From contig OX465583.1 of the NCBI GenBank assembly GCA_950022655.1, positions 67,321,652 through 67,385,651 of the forward strand: a stretch of 64,000 nt of DNA, written 5' to 3'. The notes beneath the pieces were generated by a model that searched no databases, was not told where the DNA came from, and was given only the letters and a program-made list of their open reading frames with translations. The number at the start of each line of letters is the position of its first letter. Position 1 is the first letter of the stretch. Of the stretch, positions 53,055 to 62,632 are shown in pieces. Origin of the DNA: Alentia gelatinosa. Taxonomy: Eukaryota; Annelida; Polychaeta; Phyllodocida; Polynoidae. The translations under genes were made by a program, and so were the position numbers.

Positions 53055-53403
53055 TACTTATATAGAACGTCCTGACCATACTGTACAAGTCACAGAACGA
53101 GATGTTAATTTACGGTTTGTACGGAACGAGGCATTTATGCCGAGTTCCGTACAAACTGTAAATTATCATCGAGTTCTGTGACTGTGTACAAGCATGGTTG
53201 GACGTTATATATTTACTATATTCCCAAAATTTAAAAAAAAATCAATCATTAATTTAATTTTTAACAACCGATATGTTAATAAACGTGTATGGCAAGGTGG
53301 TCAGTATTTTAGTGTACGGACCAGCGGTCCGTACAGTATTTTTACGTCATATACCGAAACGGTACGAATTTACAGTATATACGGCATGGGTATATAGTAA
53401 ACG
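53055..53403 (+). mobile_element. Two-hairpin element, GTATATAGTAAA subfamily, best copy
   Basis: HP1: tgtacaagtcacagaacgag with ctgtgactgtgtacaagcat, and taatttacggtttgtacgga with tccgtacaaactgtaaatta; apex cgaggcatttatgccgag (53127-53144). HP2 opens tatatttactatattccc and closes gggtatatagtaaa, with tacggaccagcggtccgta at its centre. Sisters at 33100 and 8625 (inverted). Confidence 0.9.
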
Positions 53404-53480
53404 CCATTATGTGTCAGTGATTCCGGAAATCGCTACATTTCTTGCTTGGTGTGTCCCCAGCTTTCAGGTCTACACCGCCA
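53402..53480 (-). mobile_element. J-family fragment
   Basis: cgccattatgtgtcagtgat, tccggaaatcgctacatt and cttgcttggtgtgtccccag match half-units of the J array at 60.6-61.4 kb. Confidence 0.7.
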
Positions 53481-53769
53481 GTATTTCCCTTATTTGCATT
53501 GGGCAATCTCCATGTGCAACGCCTTACCAGAATTAGAACAGACATTGCAGCGGCAAGCTAAAAGTTGAAAGAGGTTTCTCTTTGAGGTGGTAAATGTAGA
53601 TAAAGGGAGGTGAAGATGGGTTGAGACTTGGAGATGCCGGGGGGGGGGGGGGGGCAGATAAACATCTTGTCAGGATGGCGGCAACTCAGAGATGTATGTG
53701 ACACATCTGTTGGGTTCTGGAGCCCGGAGTTTTTCTGTCTCATATACCCAACGCCTGCTACTGTCTGCT

Positions 53770-54078
53770 GGGACTTGTTTCACTAGTCTCGTGACATGTC
53801 TGTGACACCATACAGACATTGGGGTTGTCTAGTTTCGTGACAACACAAATAGCTGCCCTTAGGTAAAGACAGTCCCCAAACATAAGAATTAGACAATTCT
53901 ACATATCATGGACCTGTTTCACTAGTTTCTTGACAAAAGTGTTAGATAGACATGAAAAGCGGCACCAACAGTGCAAGCAAGAACAGACAAAACAAAGTCT
54001 AATGTCTAGCTCCTATGAAACCGGACACACCATCTCGACGCCATCTAGACATGTCACGAAACTAGTGAAACAGGTCCC
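53770..54078 (+). mobile_element. H2: MITE, 309 bp
   Basis: Same ends and orientation as H1: gggacttgtttcactagtct to actagtgaaacaggtccc. It is very similar throughout, including gcggcaccaacagtgcaagc. A G16 run (53639-53654) lies 115 bases upstream. Confidence 0.88.
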
Positions 54079-54540
54079 TGGTCCACTTTGATTCCTACCA
54101 ACAGTTGGCAGAGACCGGGGGACATTTTCTATTACAGCGTATTTGCGCTATATCCGTTGCCTACAGCCTTATAGTGGTTACATATAGGCTTCAGCACGCT
54201 GCAAAAACTATCCCTTCACTATGGCCGAAGTGTCCTTTCCGTTAATATAACTTAATGAATACGTTTAGAAACCTGTACACCACGGTCGTAGAGTCAGCGG
54301 ATTCCCGGCTGCTCTTCACTCTAACCACATCTGACTACGATCACCACAAGGAATGTGAACCATGACATGAAAAGTCTCCAACTTGCCGAATTTGCACAAT
54401 TTCCTCTTGGCCCGTTGAGAGTTTCTGGTTACAGCGATCAGCAGCTCAGTACAAACAGAAAAAACTCATCAAGTGAAAGGAAACGGAGAGGGAGGGTGTC
54501 CGTGTACACGGCCGCTCTTGTCTCCTAGTGGGAACCTAAA
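54079..54540. other. M-family fragment and unassigned sequence
   Basis: 54135-54225 (gcgctatatccgttgcctac, gctgcaaaaactatccct) is an M-family end. The remainder is unassigned up to a partial E-like end, tcctagtgggaacctaa, at 54522-54539. Confidence 0.45.
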
Positions 54541-54542
54541 GG

Positions 54543-54795
54543 GATAATTCCACCAACACGATGGATTTGTCGTGATATATCTTGGTATATCTTACAGTGT
54601 TGCGATATGTCATACCATCGTTGTCGCAAAACGTAGCCGTGTGGTGTCGGGTGTATGTTTTGGTGCTCCACCACTGCGACACCTCAAGACACATGGCGAC
54701 AAATAGGCAGGCGATTATCCAAACCTAGCCCGATTTAGCAAGACAACCAAATCGTGTCCAATCTCTCTATATCGTGTGTGTTGGTGTAATCAGCA
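54543..54795 (+). mobile_element. N'2: MITE, second copy
   Basis: ataattccaccaacacgatg, gatatatcttggtatatctt, ggtgtcgggtgtatgttttg, cacctcaagacacatggcga and the end gtgtgttggtgtaatcagca match N'1. The terminal bases are decayed. Confidence 0.8.
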
Positions 54796-54800
54796 CTTCA

Positions 54801-55303
54801 GGTCCATTCCCACTGGGTGATTCCTGCCCCTGAGACCATGGCCAGGCATAATCGCTGGGAAATGGCAGTCGCACCGCAGATGGGATGGGCATAGTCGGCG
54901 AGTCAGTCTAGGTCACAGCAGGGGCTCAGCGACTATGCCCTTTTATTTCATATATGTTTGAAATTGAATCCCAAGAGACTGGTGCCCCCTCTAAGGGGGT
55001 GCTCCACCAGGCCGATTTCTCACCCGATCAATTGTTCCTGGGCCCTGTAGAGGAAGCTCACGTATTGTAATTTATTTAATTCTGATAAAAATATTTTAAT
55101 AAATGACCATTTTCAAAGATTTGAGAAGTTCTAGGGTATCCGATAATGATCGGCGATTGTCTGGCTACGAAATCGGCTACTGTCGGTCCAGTGGAACACC
55201 CCCTTTACAGGGAATCCAGTGTCTGACTCAATCCCGAACAATGCGGGGAAGGGCAAGAATCGCTGATGATTTTGCCCCAAAATCGCTTAGTGGGAACCGG
55301 GCT
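54801..55303 (+). mobile_element. E4: E-family MITE interrupted by S1
   Basis: ggtccattcccactgggtga opens and cgcttagtgggaaccgggc, followed by TTAA, closes. The interior has tcctgcccctgagaccatgg and gactatgcccttttatttca. S1 occupies 54994-55205. Confidence 0.8.
54994..55205 (+). mobile_element. S1: small MITE nested in E4
   Basis: gggggtgctccaccaggccg opens and ggtccagtggaacaccccct closes. The interior matches S2 (63021-63231) closely: gatttctcacccgatcaatt, attctgataaaaatatttta, atgaccattttcaaagattt, cgattgtctggctacgaaat. Flanks cta / tta are consistent with a TWA target. Confidence 0.85.
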
Positions 55304-55314
55304 TAATGCGCAGT

Positions 55315-55379
55315 TTATTCCTGCTACAGCGGCAATGTTTTGGGCCATGGTCACATGTCCCCAATGTAAACCTAGCATA
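55315..55379 (-). mobile_element. T-family terminal fragment
   Basis: ctacagcggcaatgttttgg, ccatggtcacatgtcc and caatgtaaacctagc form the right end of a T element. Confidence 0.5.
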
Positions 55380-55655
55380 AAAGGGTCAAGTTATAACAGA
55401 CCTTCCCAACAGATAGATATTCCTGCATTTAATCTGATCTAGAATGTGTTCAAGAAATCCCAAATTTATGACAATTCTTTAATCATATTTCTGAGGCGTT
55501 AGTGATGATTACAAGTTCACGAATATTATCAATAATTATACATTGAATTTCAGATTGATTGAATAAGCCTACACGAAAAGATAAATCTAAAACTAGTTGA
55601 AGAAGTCTATGATCGTGGATTTTGAATGAAGATTAAGAAATCTCCTGCTGAATTA
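55380..55655. other. No recognisable feature
   Basis: Unassigned AT-rich sequence. Confidence 0.35.
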
Positions 55656-55657
55656 AC

Positions 55658-55898
55658 CCTTTAAGGGTGGATGGTGCCTTAAGGCATCACCTGGCAGGGG
55701 GCGGATTATGCCTTTGCTGGATATTTATGAAATTGTTTTAAAAACGAAATATTTTAACAACAAACTTGCACAGAATGTAGATGTAACATCATATTTTAGA
55801 ATTCTAAATATTAGAAATAGAAATATTAAGGATACCAAACTATACCACGTGATAAACCTTCGAATTTTGAGTTCAGAGGACAATGCCCCCGTCCCCTA
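55658..55898 (+). mobile_element. Q2: dispersed element
   Basis: Contains ggtgccttaaggcatcacc (palindrome) and ends cccccgtcccctag, as in Q1. The middle is an AT-rich stretch (attctaaatattagaaatag). Confidence 0.55.
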
Positions 55899-55964
55899 GG
55901 ACTGTACATAGTAGTACCTTAGTAGCCGTCCCCAAGTGTGTAGTCCTGTCATAGGCGGCCGGTT

Positions 55965-56325
55965 AAAGATATTTTTCTTTTGGATAATGGAAGAACGGCT
56001 TGTAATGAAGACACAGATGGTTGACCGACACATTGTCGCACGTTTCTCTGTTTTCCCGGGCTCTTTCACACAATTGTTTATATGGCATGAGTTGTATTCG
56101 CGGGATGATATCACGAAGCGGAGCTGAGTGATATCTGTTGCAGAAGACAACGAACGTCATGTAAATAATTGCATGACATTAAGTGACGTTTAGATTTTAT
56201 CCTACCCGGTAACATGTTTTTAACTTCATATGTCACCTGTGGCATATAAATGTTATATGGCATAACCGTGGCATACAGTCACTCCATGTTAAGTCTATGG
56301 AGATTTATATGAGGGGTAGGATAAA
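55965..56325 (+). mobile_element. Two-hairpin element, TGAGTGATATC subfamily, best copy
   Basis: HP1 (about 55985-56195) has gccatgagttgtattcgcgg-like text before the apex cacgaagcggagctgagtg (56112-56130), which gatat/atatc closes. It is followed by ttttatcctacccggtaac and HP2 with cttcatatgtcacctgtggc, ggcataaccgtggcatacag, gttaagtctatggagattta and the close gaggggtaggataa. Confidence 0.88.
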
Positions 56326-56895
56326 GAGCAGTGACATCTACATGTACTTATGATGAATGTGGAGACTATGCCTTATATTCCGCATACCACATGAGTGTGT
56401 TATCCCGCTTGTATTCGGAGTTACGAATCACTCCATCAATGACTAATACATAACATATCTGCGTTTCATATGTGACATATCCCTGTCCAATGACATACAT
56501 GAGGAATAATGCTTTGAGTAAAACCTTTTAACTTTGGTCGTAGAGACATCAATGCCGTCTTGATCATTTTCTAGATATTTGAATCATACTTGGTGTAATA
56601 TAAGAAAACTTGTCCATGTACAGCCATCCAATGATTATATTTCACGGAGAAGGTCCCTGAGTCATTTCCACAAGGTAATGGGTGGAGCTATGAATACATG
56701 AATGCCCATGTCCTGGATACAAGAGAAGCCTCATATCCAATGACTTATGAAGTGGCATCAGGATTGTAGGCACAAAAATACCCGAAAAAATACTTGAAAG
56801 GTTTGATGTAGCGCCATCTTAGTAAATAGATAGTATAGAGAAACTTACTTGCTGATGAGGTAGAATAACACGTGTGAGGCTCAGTAAGTTAAGTC
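56326..56895. other. No recognisable feature
   Basis: Unassigned AT-rich sequence. Confidence 0.35.
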
Positions 56896-56899
56896 CAGT

Positions 56900-57415
56900 C
56901 ACCACGAGTTTACTCATTGGTCCTGTCTAGTGCAGTCCAAAGATGCTCCAGAATACGTGGGAGTAGTATGTAATAAATAACTGATCCTGAGTGCAGGACG
57001 GAACGGCAAACTGTGGCTGTGGTGAGACTTCCTCTCCGTACAATAACACCCGTGAGTCTCAGAGCAGGAGGAGGAGGAAGGAGGAGAGGAGGGGTACTTC
57101 CCTGCTCAAGTCTGGGTGTGCGAGTGGATAGGGCGAGGGGAAGGTGTACGGGTCCGCGCCTGCCCCGAGACAAACCCCCCACGTGGGTGCCCGCTGATAC
57201 CTGCAGGTACAATACCGCCAGGCCTGACGTGGGTAAGCACCAGCGAGGCAGCTGCAGCCCAGTGACCAGCGGGCCGGAGCAACAGGTGAAGGGATGGGAA
57301 CTCATCTTTGCTGAGGTGTCCCGGAAGCGGGGTTTTACTGTATTATCCCACCCCTGGTACAGGTTGTGCCATTGAGTTAACGTTGAAATAAAAAACGCCA
57401 CGCTCACCTAAGTAA
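56900..57415. other. GC-rich block with the longest open frame, not recognised
   Basis: The minus frame from 57407 to 56910 is 165 codons, the longest in the window, and the plus frame of 120 codons overlaps it. The interior is proline/leucine-rich, encoded by a GAGGAGG repeat (57064-57090). The amino-terminal part overlaps a pogo-like terminus (cggggttttactgta, 57328-57342). No domain recognised. The raised CpG and GC could mark a promoter or old exon, but the open frame by itself is not evidence. Confidence 0.3.
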
Positions 57416-57559
57416 AGTTACACTACTACGCCATGGTGGTGGCAGAGAACGTAGCAACGTAGCAACCAATGAACGTCGCGGAAAAAAAAATAGTTCCGAC
57501 GCTATTGTTTGAACAATTCAATACATGATTATATTATTGCTTAAAATCGACTGTAAGGT

Positions 57560-57722
57560 CCGTGTTGGGGGTGAGATAAAAACAGAACCGCTTTCGAAAC
57601 ATATTTTGAACCACTATGCTCACTCGTTTGGATGCTCCGTATCGTCACTCGGCTACGCCTCGTGACGATTACTACGCATCAAAACTCGTGGCGTAGTGGT
57701 TCAAAATACGTTTCGTAAGACA
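57560..57722 (-). mobile_element. Two-hairpin element, HP1 and partial HP2 (inverted)
   Basis: gggggtgagataaaaacaga at 57564 precedes HP1. HP1 pairs cgaaacatattttgaaccac then tatgctcac with the inverted cgtggcgtagtggttcaaaa then tacgtttcg; the apex ctcggctacgcctcg is at 57648-57662. The remainder of HP2 to the left is degraded. Confidence 0.82.
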
Positions 57723-57768
57723 GTTCTGCTTAAGTACATTGTGACTCACAGCAATGAAATATATAAAC

Positions 57769-58073
57769 TATCGTAAAACTGGATGAGTTTTAATCTTGGC
57801 CACCGTATGCCACGACTGGAGTTTAGCAAACTGACTTAATGAGGCGAAGCCGAGTGAAGTCCGGAGTCAAAACTCCAACAGTGGCATGCGGTGGCCAAGA
57901 TTAAAATGAATCAGGTTTTGATTTTATCCTACCCCGTCTCCTCGATTTTGGAATATTACGTGATAATAATTCAATATGCCACTAGCGGCATATAAAACTC
58001 CGTATGCCAGTCAGCATGGCATACGGAATCTCAATGGTAAGCCTATGGGATTTTATATTAGGGGTGGGATAAA
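57769..58073 (+). mobile_element. Two-hairpin element, TATCCTA subfamily (copy 3)
   Basis: Closest to 5643-5946 and 41825-42127. HP1 apex gaggcgaagccgag at 57841-57854; HP2 from ttttatcctaccccgtctcc to aggggtgggataa, with ggtaagcctatggga. It lies about 45 bases from the previous two-hairpin element. Confidence 0.92.
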
Positions 58074-58326
58074 TGTATGTATATAAAATTGATGGGAAAC
58101 GACTAGAATCAACGAGTATAAGAATCGTATATAGAATACGGTAGGTTTAAGGTTTGTGTCCATTTAAACTTTCTTATTTTCTCTGGTTAGATAGACTCTT
58201 TTTTCTGCTTTCTCATAGTCCTCGGATTGGCAGTTCCGTACTACGGGGAGCGCTTGGCTCTTTCAGTTCATGGTTACAGTAGTTTGAGTACTAGTTTACT
58301 ACCAGATCTCAGGTTACTTAGAAGGA

Positions 58327-58612
58327 AACCCACGAGATGAGAATAACTTGGTCCGTACTCCACCGAGTTTGACTGCGGAATAATCCACGAAGCGAAGCTG
58401 AGTGAATTACGTAGTGGTCAAACGTGGTGGAGTGCAGACCAAGTTATTTTCATCAAGTGGGTTTCTAATTTTATCTCACCCCGTATAACATCATTTATTG
58501 CTGGAATAACTCGCCAAATTAGCCATTGAGTATTAGGTACAATACTTTCACGGTCGTGGAGTACGAGTTCCTAACGTTAAGCCTATGGAGAAAAATACCG
58601 GGGTGAGATAAT
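58327..58612 (+). mobile_element. Two-hairpin element, GTGAGATAA subfamily (best HP2)
   Basis: HP1: gaaacccacgagatgagaat pairs with attttcatcaagtgggtttc, and aacttggtccgtactccacc with its inverse; apex cgaagcgaagctgag (58388-58402). HP2 from ttttatctcaccccgtataa to accggggtgagataa, with gagttcctaacgttaagcct then atggaga. Confidence 0.9.
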
Positions 58613-59970
58613 ACTGGCTACTCTTAAATTGTCAGGTTCATGGCTATTTTCTTGAGTCATAGATTGTTTCCGATACCCCTCCAGCAGACAGGCTGCGGCC
58701 GTGTACTGAGAGCCAGCCGCATGCAGTCTCTGCTTACTAATTAACCATGGGAAATGATGCAATGTTCAATAACCTTTGATTAAGAGAAGAGTAATTAGCA
58801 TATTGTCCGATGTGTTAATCTCGAAGCCTTTGTGCCCTGTCCCTTGTTTATTATCCACCTTTTTTCTCTTTTTTATTGACACTAAGTTTATACATTCGAT
58901 TTTTTTTTATTATTATCTCAACATCTGATACAGTATCAGGTCTTCCTGTTGGGATCCAATATATGATTTTCAACCTGACTGTCCAGGAAAATATAGAACA
59001 AGTAGGACGATACAGTATACACAAATAGAAGCAGGGTCTACCTCCATACAACGACCAACCAGCGAACACCGGATCCTGCAAACAAACTGAATTATGGGAT
59101 ATCCCAATAGGTTTATATTTGTATGCAAATCTCCTCAGTCATTGCACAGATATGTAAACCAAGTTCAATCTTATACCAGGCACACCAAGAAAATATAAAG
59201 AAAACCTCGAAACCACTTCAATCCATGTTTTGTACGTTTGATTGTGGTGGGTGGGGGTTCTGGGCAGGTTGAGGTGGGACACAGTGGGGTAAAGCGTGAA
59301 GCGGGTGACTGGGGTCAGGAACGACTGAATCTCTGATTGGAGAGTAAAGGACGACCTCTGACCTCTGACCCAGCTTCCACTTCCGCCTTCCCAGATTTGG
59401 TGAGTTGACCTGTCGACCTTCACCCCGCATCTCTCAGCTTCACTCCTTATAGACGTGTCAAGGTCTCCTTTACAAAACATTTCTTATTAGTTAGAAATAG
59501 AATTGTTGCCAGAAAGGAAACACTCAATTTGAAACCAGACGCCTCAGTAGTGGAAAAAACAGATACATGATGGAAATGAAACGTTAAAAATAGTTACCTT
59601 ATCATTCATTTTTAACCAGTCTCACAAAACAAACAGATACTGCAGAGTTTGATTGAAAGATGTATACATCTGTACGCCACTCCGAGGCGGCTGGGAAAAT
59701 ATATGAACTACAACCAAGGGAAAATAAATCCCAATATAGGACAGGGATTAGAAACAAATCAGTGTCCAATGAAGTGATTTAATTTCCCCAGTGAACTAGC
59801 ATAGTATCAAATATGAGGAGACTAAACCGTCTTAATAATATTTTTTGTTTTAACATATAAACATTATTATAAAATGATGAGAATCATTGTATTGATAATT
59901 GACATGGGTAAGAGACAAAAATCACTATTTATATGGTTAAAGATTTGTGATTAAATATCATAGAGATGAA
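58613..59970. other. No recognisable gene or repeat
   Basis: A long unassigned stretch. 59045-59105 (ccagcgaacaccggatcctg, actgaattatgggatatccc) matches a segment near 10830-10885. The 113-codon minus frame at 59139-59480 has no recognisable domain. Confidence 0.35.
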
Positions 59971-59972
59971 TA

Positions 59973-60034
<62 letters not shown>
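59973..60034. repeat. (TA)n microsatellite
   Basis: About 31 pure AT units. Confidence 0.97.
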
Positions 60035-60036
<2 letters not shown>

Positions 60037-60137
60037 ATTGCGCACATGTTTTCACACAGGATATTCAATTCTACCAAGTTGATTCGTTTTCACACACGCT
60101 GATTTGTAGTTTCTTTGTTTGGTGAATAATAAGATAA

Positions 60138-60282
60138 AATGTATATACCTTACTGGTACATACTAACGTACCACGTTTCTTTCAATAACAATATTCCACG
60201 AGCTCACAGAGCGAGTGGAATATTTTTATTGAAAGAAACAAGGTACGTGAGTATGTACCAGTAAGGTAATACATTTTCATTT
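60138..60282. mobile_element. Two-hairpin element, HP1-type hairpin only
   Basis: gtataccttactggtacata pairs with tatgtaccagtaaggtaata; cgtaccacgtttctttcaat with attgaaagaaacaaggtacg. The apex is cgagctcacagagcgag (60199-60215), between attccac and gtggaat. The longest uninterrupted stem among the HP1 units; no HP2 follows. Confidence 0.82.
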
Positions 60283-60311
60283 TGGTGTGGATTTTGTGTG
60301 TTCTCCTTATA

Positions 60312-60423
60312 GCCTATTTACATTGGCCGTCATCGATATACAGTCAGGGACCACTGACGGACCTTAGCACCGCTGACGCAAAATGGTGCTAATGGTGCTC
60401 AACGACGCCAATGGAAACGGGCC
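60312..60423 (+). mobile_element. I3: small PIF/Harbinger-like MITE, 112 bp
   Basis: gcctatttacattggccgtc is mirrored by gacgccaatggaaacgggc. Flanks read ttata on both sides (60307-60311 and 60424-60428), containing the TTA target. The interior has gatatacagtcagggaccac and ggaccttagcaccgctgacg. The most compact copy of the family. Confidence 0.82.
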
Positions 60424-60625
60424 TTATAATTGTCATGCAGTTAAATTGTAGCGCGGTTGTGATCAGGCAGTGAACTTTATAATGTGTTATGTTTGAGTTC
60501 AGGCAGTCAGAATTAATGGTGATTTTTGATTATCTCCAATCTATATGACTGGAATCATATAGCCATATATATCCTGAATTGCTATATAGAACTTTAGCAA
60601 TTGGCCTGAGACTTCCCGCCCCCTG
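60424..60625. other. Unassigned
   Basis: Ends with cttcccgccccctggcggta, which faintly resembles the Q1 right end. Confidence 0.35.
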
Positions 60626-60629
60626 GCGG

Positions 60630-61375
60630 TAATACCAGAAACACACCAAGCAAGTCAAGGTGGCGATCTCCAGAATCGCCAACACAAAATAGCATATATG
60701 TGAGATGTAATTTCATAATAATATCTCTCACCTATAGTTTAGCATATCACAAGAAATAATCAGGTGAAACATGAAATAATAGCTCATATATAGGCCATTT
60801 TGTGTTGGCGATTCCAGAAATCGCTGCATTATTCGCTTGGTGTGTCTCCAGCTTTACACTAGTACCCGCCCTTAAGCTGGAGACACACCAAGTGAAAAAG
60901 GCAGCGATTTCTGGAATCGCCAACACAAAATGGCATGTATGTGAGCTATTATTTCGTATTTCCCTTGATTATTGCATCTGATGCGCTAAATTATCGGTAA
61001 GATATTACTTTGAAAAAATATCTCAGATATATGCTGTTTGTATTGGCGATTTCAGATATCGCCGCCTTGACTTGCTTGGTGTGTCCCAGGCATAACACCG
61101 GGGACACGCCAAGCGAGTCAAGGCAGCGATTTCCAAAATCACCAACAAAAATTTGCGTTTGTGTGCGATATTATATCATAGTAATATCTCCCGCCAATAG
61201 TTCAGCATATCTGACGCATTAATCTGGTGATATATGAAATGATAGCTGACATATACGCCATTTTGTGTTGGCGATTCCTGAAATCCCCGCGTTACTCAGC
61301 ATGACAGTGAGTTCCTGAAGCCGGAGACACACCAGGCGAGAAACACAGCAAGTTCTGTAATCGCCAACACAAAAT
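60630..61375. repeat. J array: alternating inverted half-units
   Basis: gctggagacacaccaagcg-type and the inverted cgcttggtgtgtctccagc alternate: 60643, 60838, 60870, 61076, 61098 and 61320. Each is next to a partly palindromic gcgatttctggaatcgcc core and caacacaaaatggcatatat. The array contains about three to four foldback elements of about 230 bp head to tail or nested in series. A detached half lies at 53402-53480. Confidence 0.8.
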
Positions 61376-61525
61376 GAATACTTAGGTAAAGAGAAAGTAT
61401 GAACCAGGGAGAGAATTAACTTTTCATAAGGTTTATTGTCTATATTGTTTTTGTGCATCATTTTGTAATGCGTCAACTCAAAACTAAATCCAATTGTAAG
61501 CTGAGACATTTGATCTTTGCTCCAG

Positions 61526-61672
61526 GTGTACAAGCAGAAAGGAGAGGAGTATCGCATGCATGGCAATGGCGGATGGTTGTGGCTCAGTTCAATCCGCTTT
61601 TACAAGCTTGTGCCATGTTTATTTTCACTTGTTACGCATACAACTGCCGTGAATTGTAGGCCTACCCCATAG
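61526..61672 (+). CDS. Candidate 3'-terminal or internal exon, protein not identified
   Basis: A strong-looking acceptor, ttgatctttgctccag, ends at 61525. The following frame reads VYKQKGEEYRMHGNGGWLWL then SSIRFYK, a dense run of charged and aromatic residues with codon-like composition and unlike the repeats around it. It stops at TAG (61670-61672) after 48 codons. In-frame TGA at 61511-61513 lies just upstream, as expected of an intron. I do not recognise the family. No partner exon is seen in the window, and if internal its donor is unclear. It could be a fragment of a host gene or a captured or decayed piece. Confidence 0.35.
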   Translation: MYKQKGEEYRMHGNGGWLWLSSIRFYKLVPCLFSLVTHTTAVNCRPTP

Positions 61673-61856
61673 GCACTGATATGGCCCGATCAAAAGCTGG
61701 AGAGCCTGGACGAAAGGTTCTGTAGGCACCTATAGCATCCCTCCAGGGTAAATGAAAGTTTTTGGGTTTTTTTAAAGTGGTCTTTCTCTGCATGCACGGA
61801 CAGCTTCTGGGGAACTGAGGGAAGGTCCGCATGGCGCACGGGTATGAATAGCAAAG

Positions 61857-62043
61857 AGGGTCGACCACGTTTCTGCGATTAGGCACCGAAAAAACCCTTG
61901 CGATGCATGGTGGATTGGCATGTCCAGACACATGTGTCTACGATTTTGCACCGTCCCGATATGTCTCCGATATTTGCTTTTTGTATTGGTGCCATATTGG
62001 TAGGTCTAAATTTCTATCATAGTAGGTGGGTGCCAGGCCTTAA
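61857..62043 (+). mobile_element. D3: truncated PIF/Harbinger-like MITE
   Basis: ttgcgatgcatggtggattg, ccgatatgtctccgatattt, tattggtgccatattggtag and the right end catagtaggtgggtgccagg-type text match D1. The left third is missing. Confidence 0.82.
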
Positions 62044-62049
62044 GCGTCA

Positions 62050-62345
62050 GATCCGCTGAGGCGAATTCTGGCGAATTTGTGTTCAGCTGGAGTCCCCTGG
62101 CCTCATGAGGAAATTGGTTACTCATGGCCTTTGGTCAGGGGTGGTCATTGCTCCCCCTGGTGTCCCCCTCTCACGCGCGACACGAGCGCCCCTCCTGCCC
62201 CCTCGCGGCTTTCACACGTACTGCGCAGTCACGAGCGCACCCCCGGCACCGGTCCCGGTCTCACTTCTTCTCCACCCGTACACACATACTCCAGTATTTT
62301 CTCGTCCCACCCACCCACAAATTCTTCTTCTCTTCTTCCTACTCA
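62050..62345. other. GC-rich, CpG-rich patch
   Basis: Between 62155 and 62270 CpG is frequent (cacgcgcgacacgagcgc, ctcgcggc, gcgcagtcacgagcgca), followed by a pyrimidine-rich strand. Three overlapping frames of 81-108 codons sample the same C-rich sequence. Possibly promoter-like, but with no clear motif set. Confidence 0.3.
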
Positions 62346-62632
62346 CGTAGGGCATTTTTACTACCATATACAATTTACCATGTATTGTATCCCATACAAT
62401 TAACATTTATATTGTATATCCTATACTTATCATTATCATAATTGTGTTGTTATATCACTGCATTATATACTATGTTATAATTGGACAATGTTCGTAAAAG
62501 ATCACCAGAGTTCGTACTACTGGTCATGCATTGAAACCAGCGTTATATTTACTGCTGAGCACTGGCCAGTCTAAATAAAAGTCTTAAATTTTTTTTTTTT
62601 TAAATAATTGACTTTTATTCTACCTGTCAATT

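Noticed and set aside
56910..57407. A 165-codon gene on the minus strand
   Set aside because: No recognisable domain; one end is a transposon-like terminus and the middle is a GAGGAGG-derived low-complexity run. Kept only as an unassigned GC-rich block.
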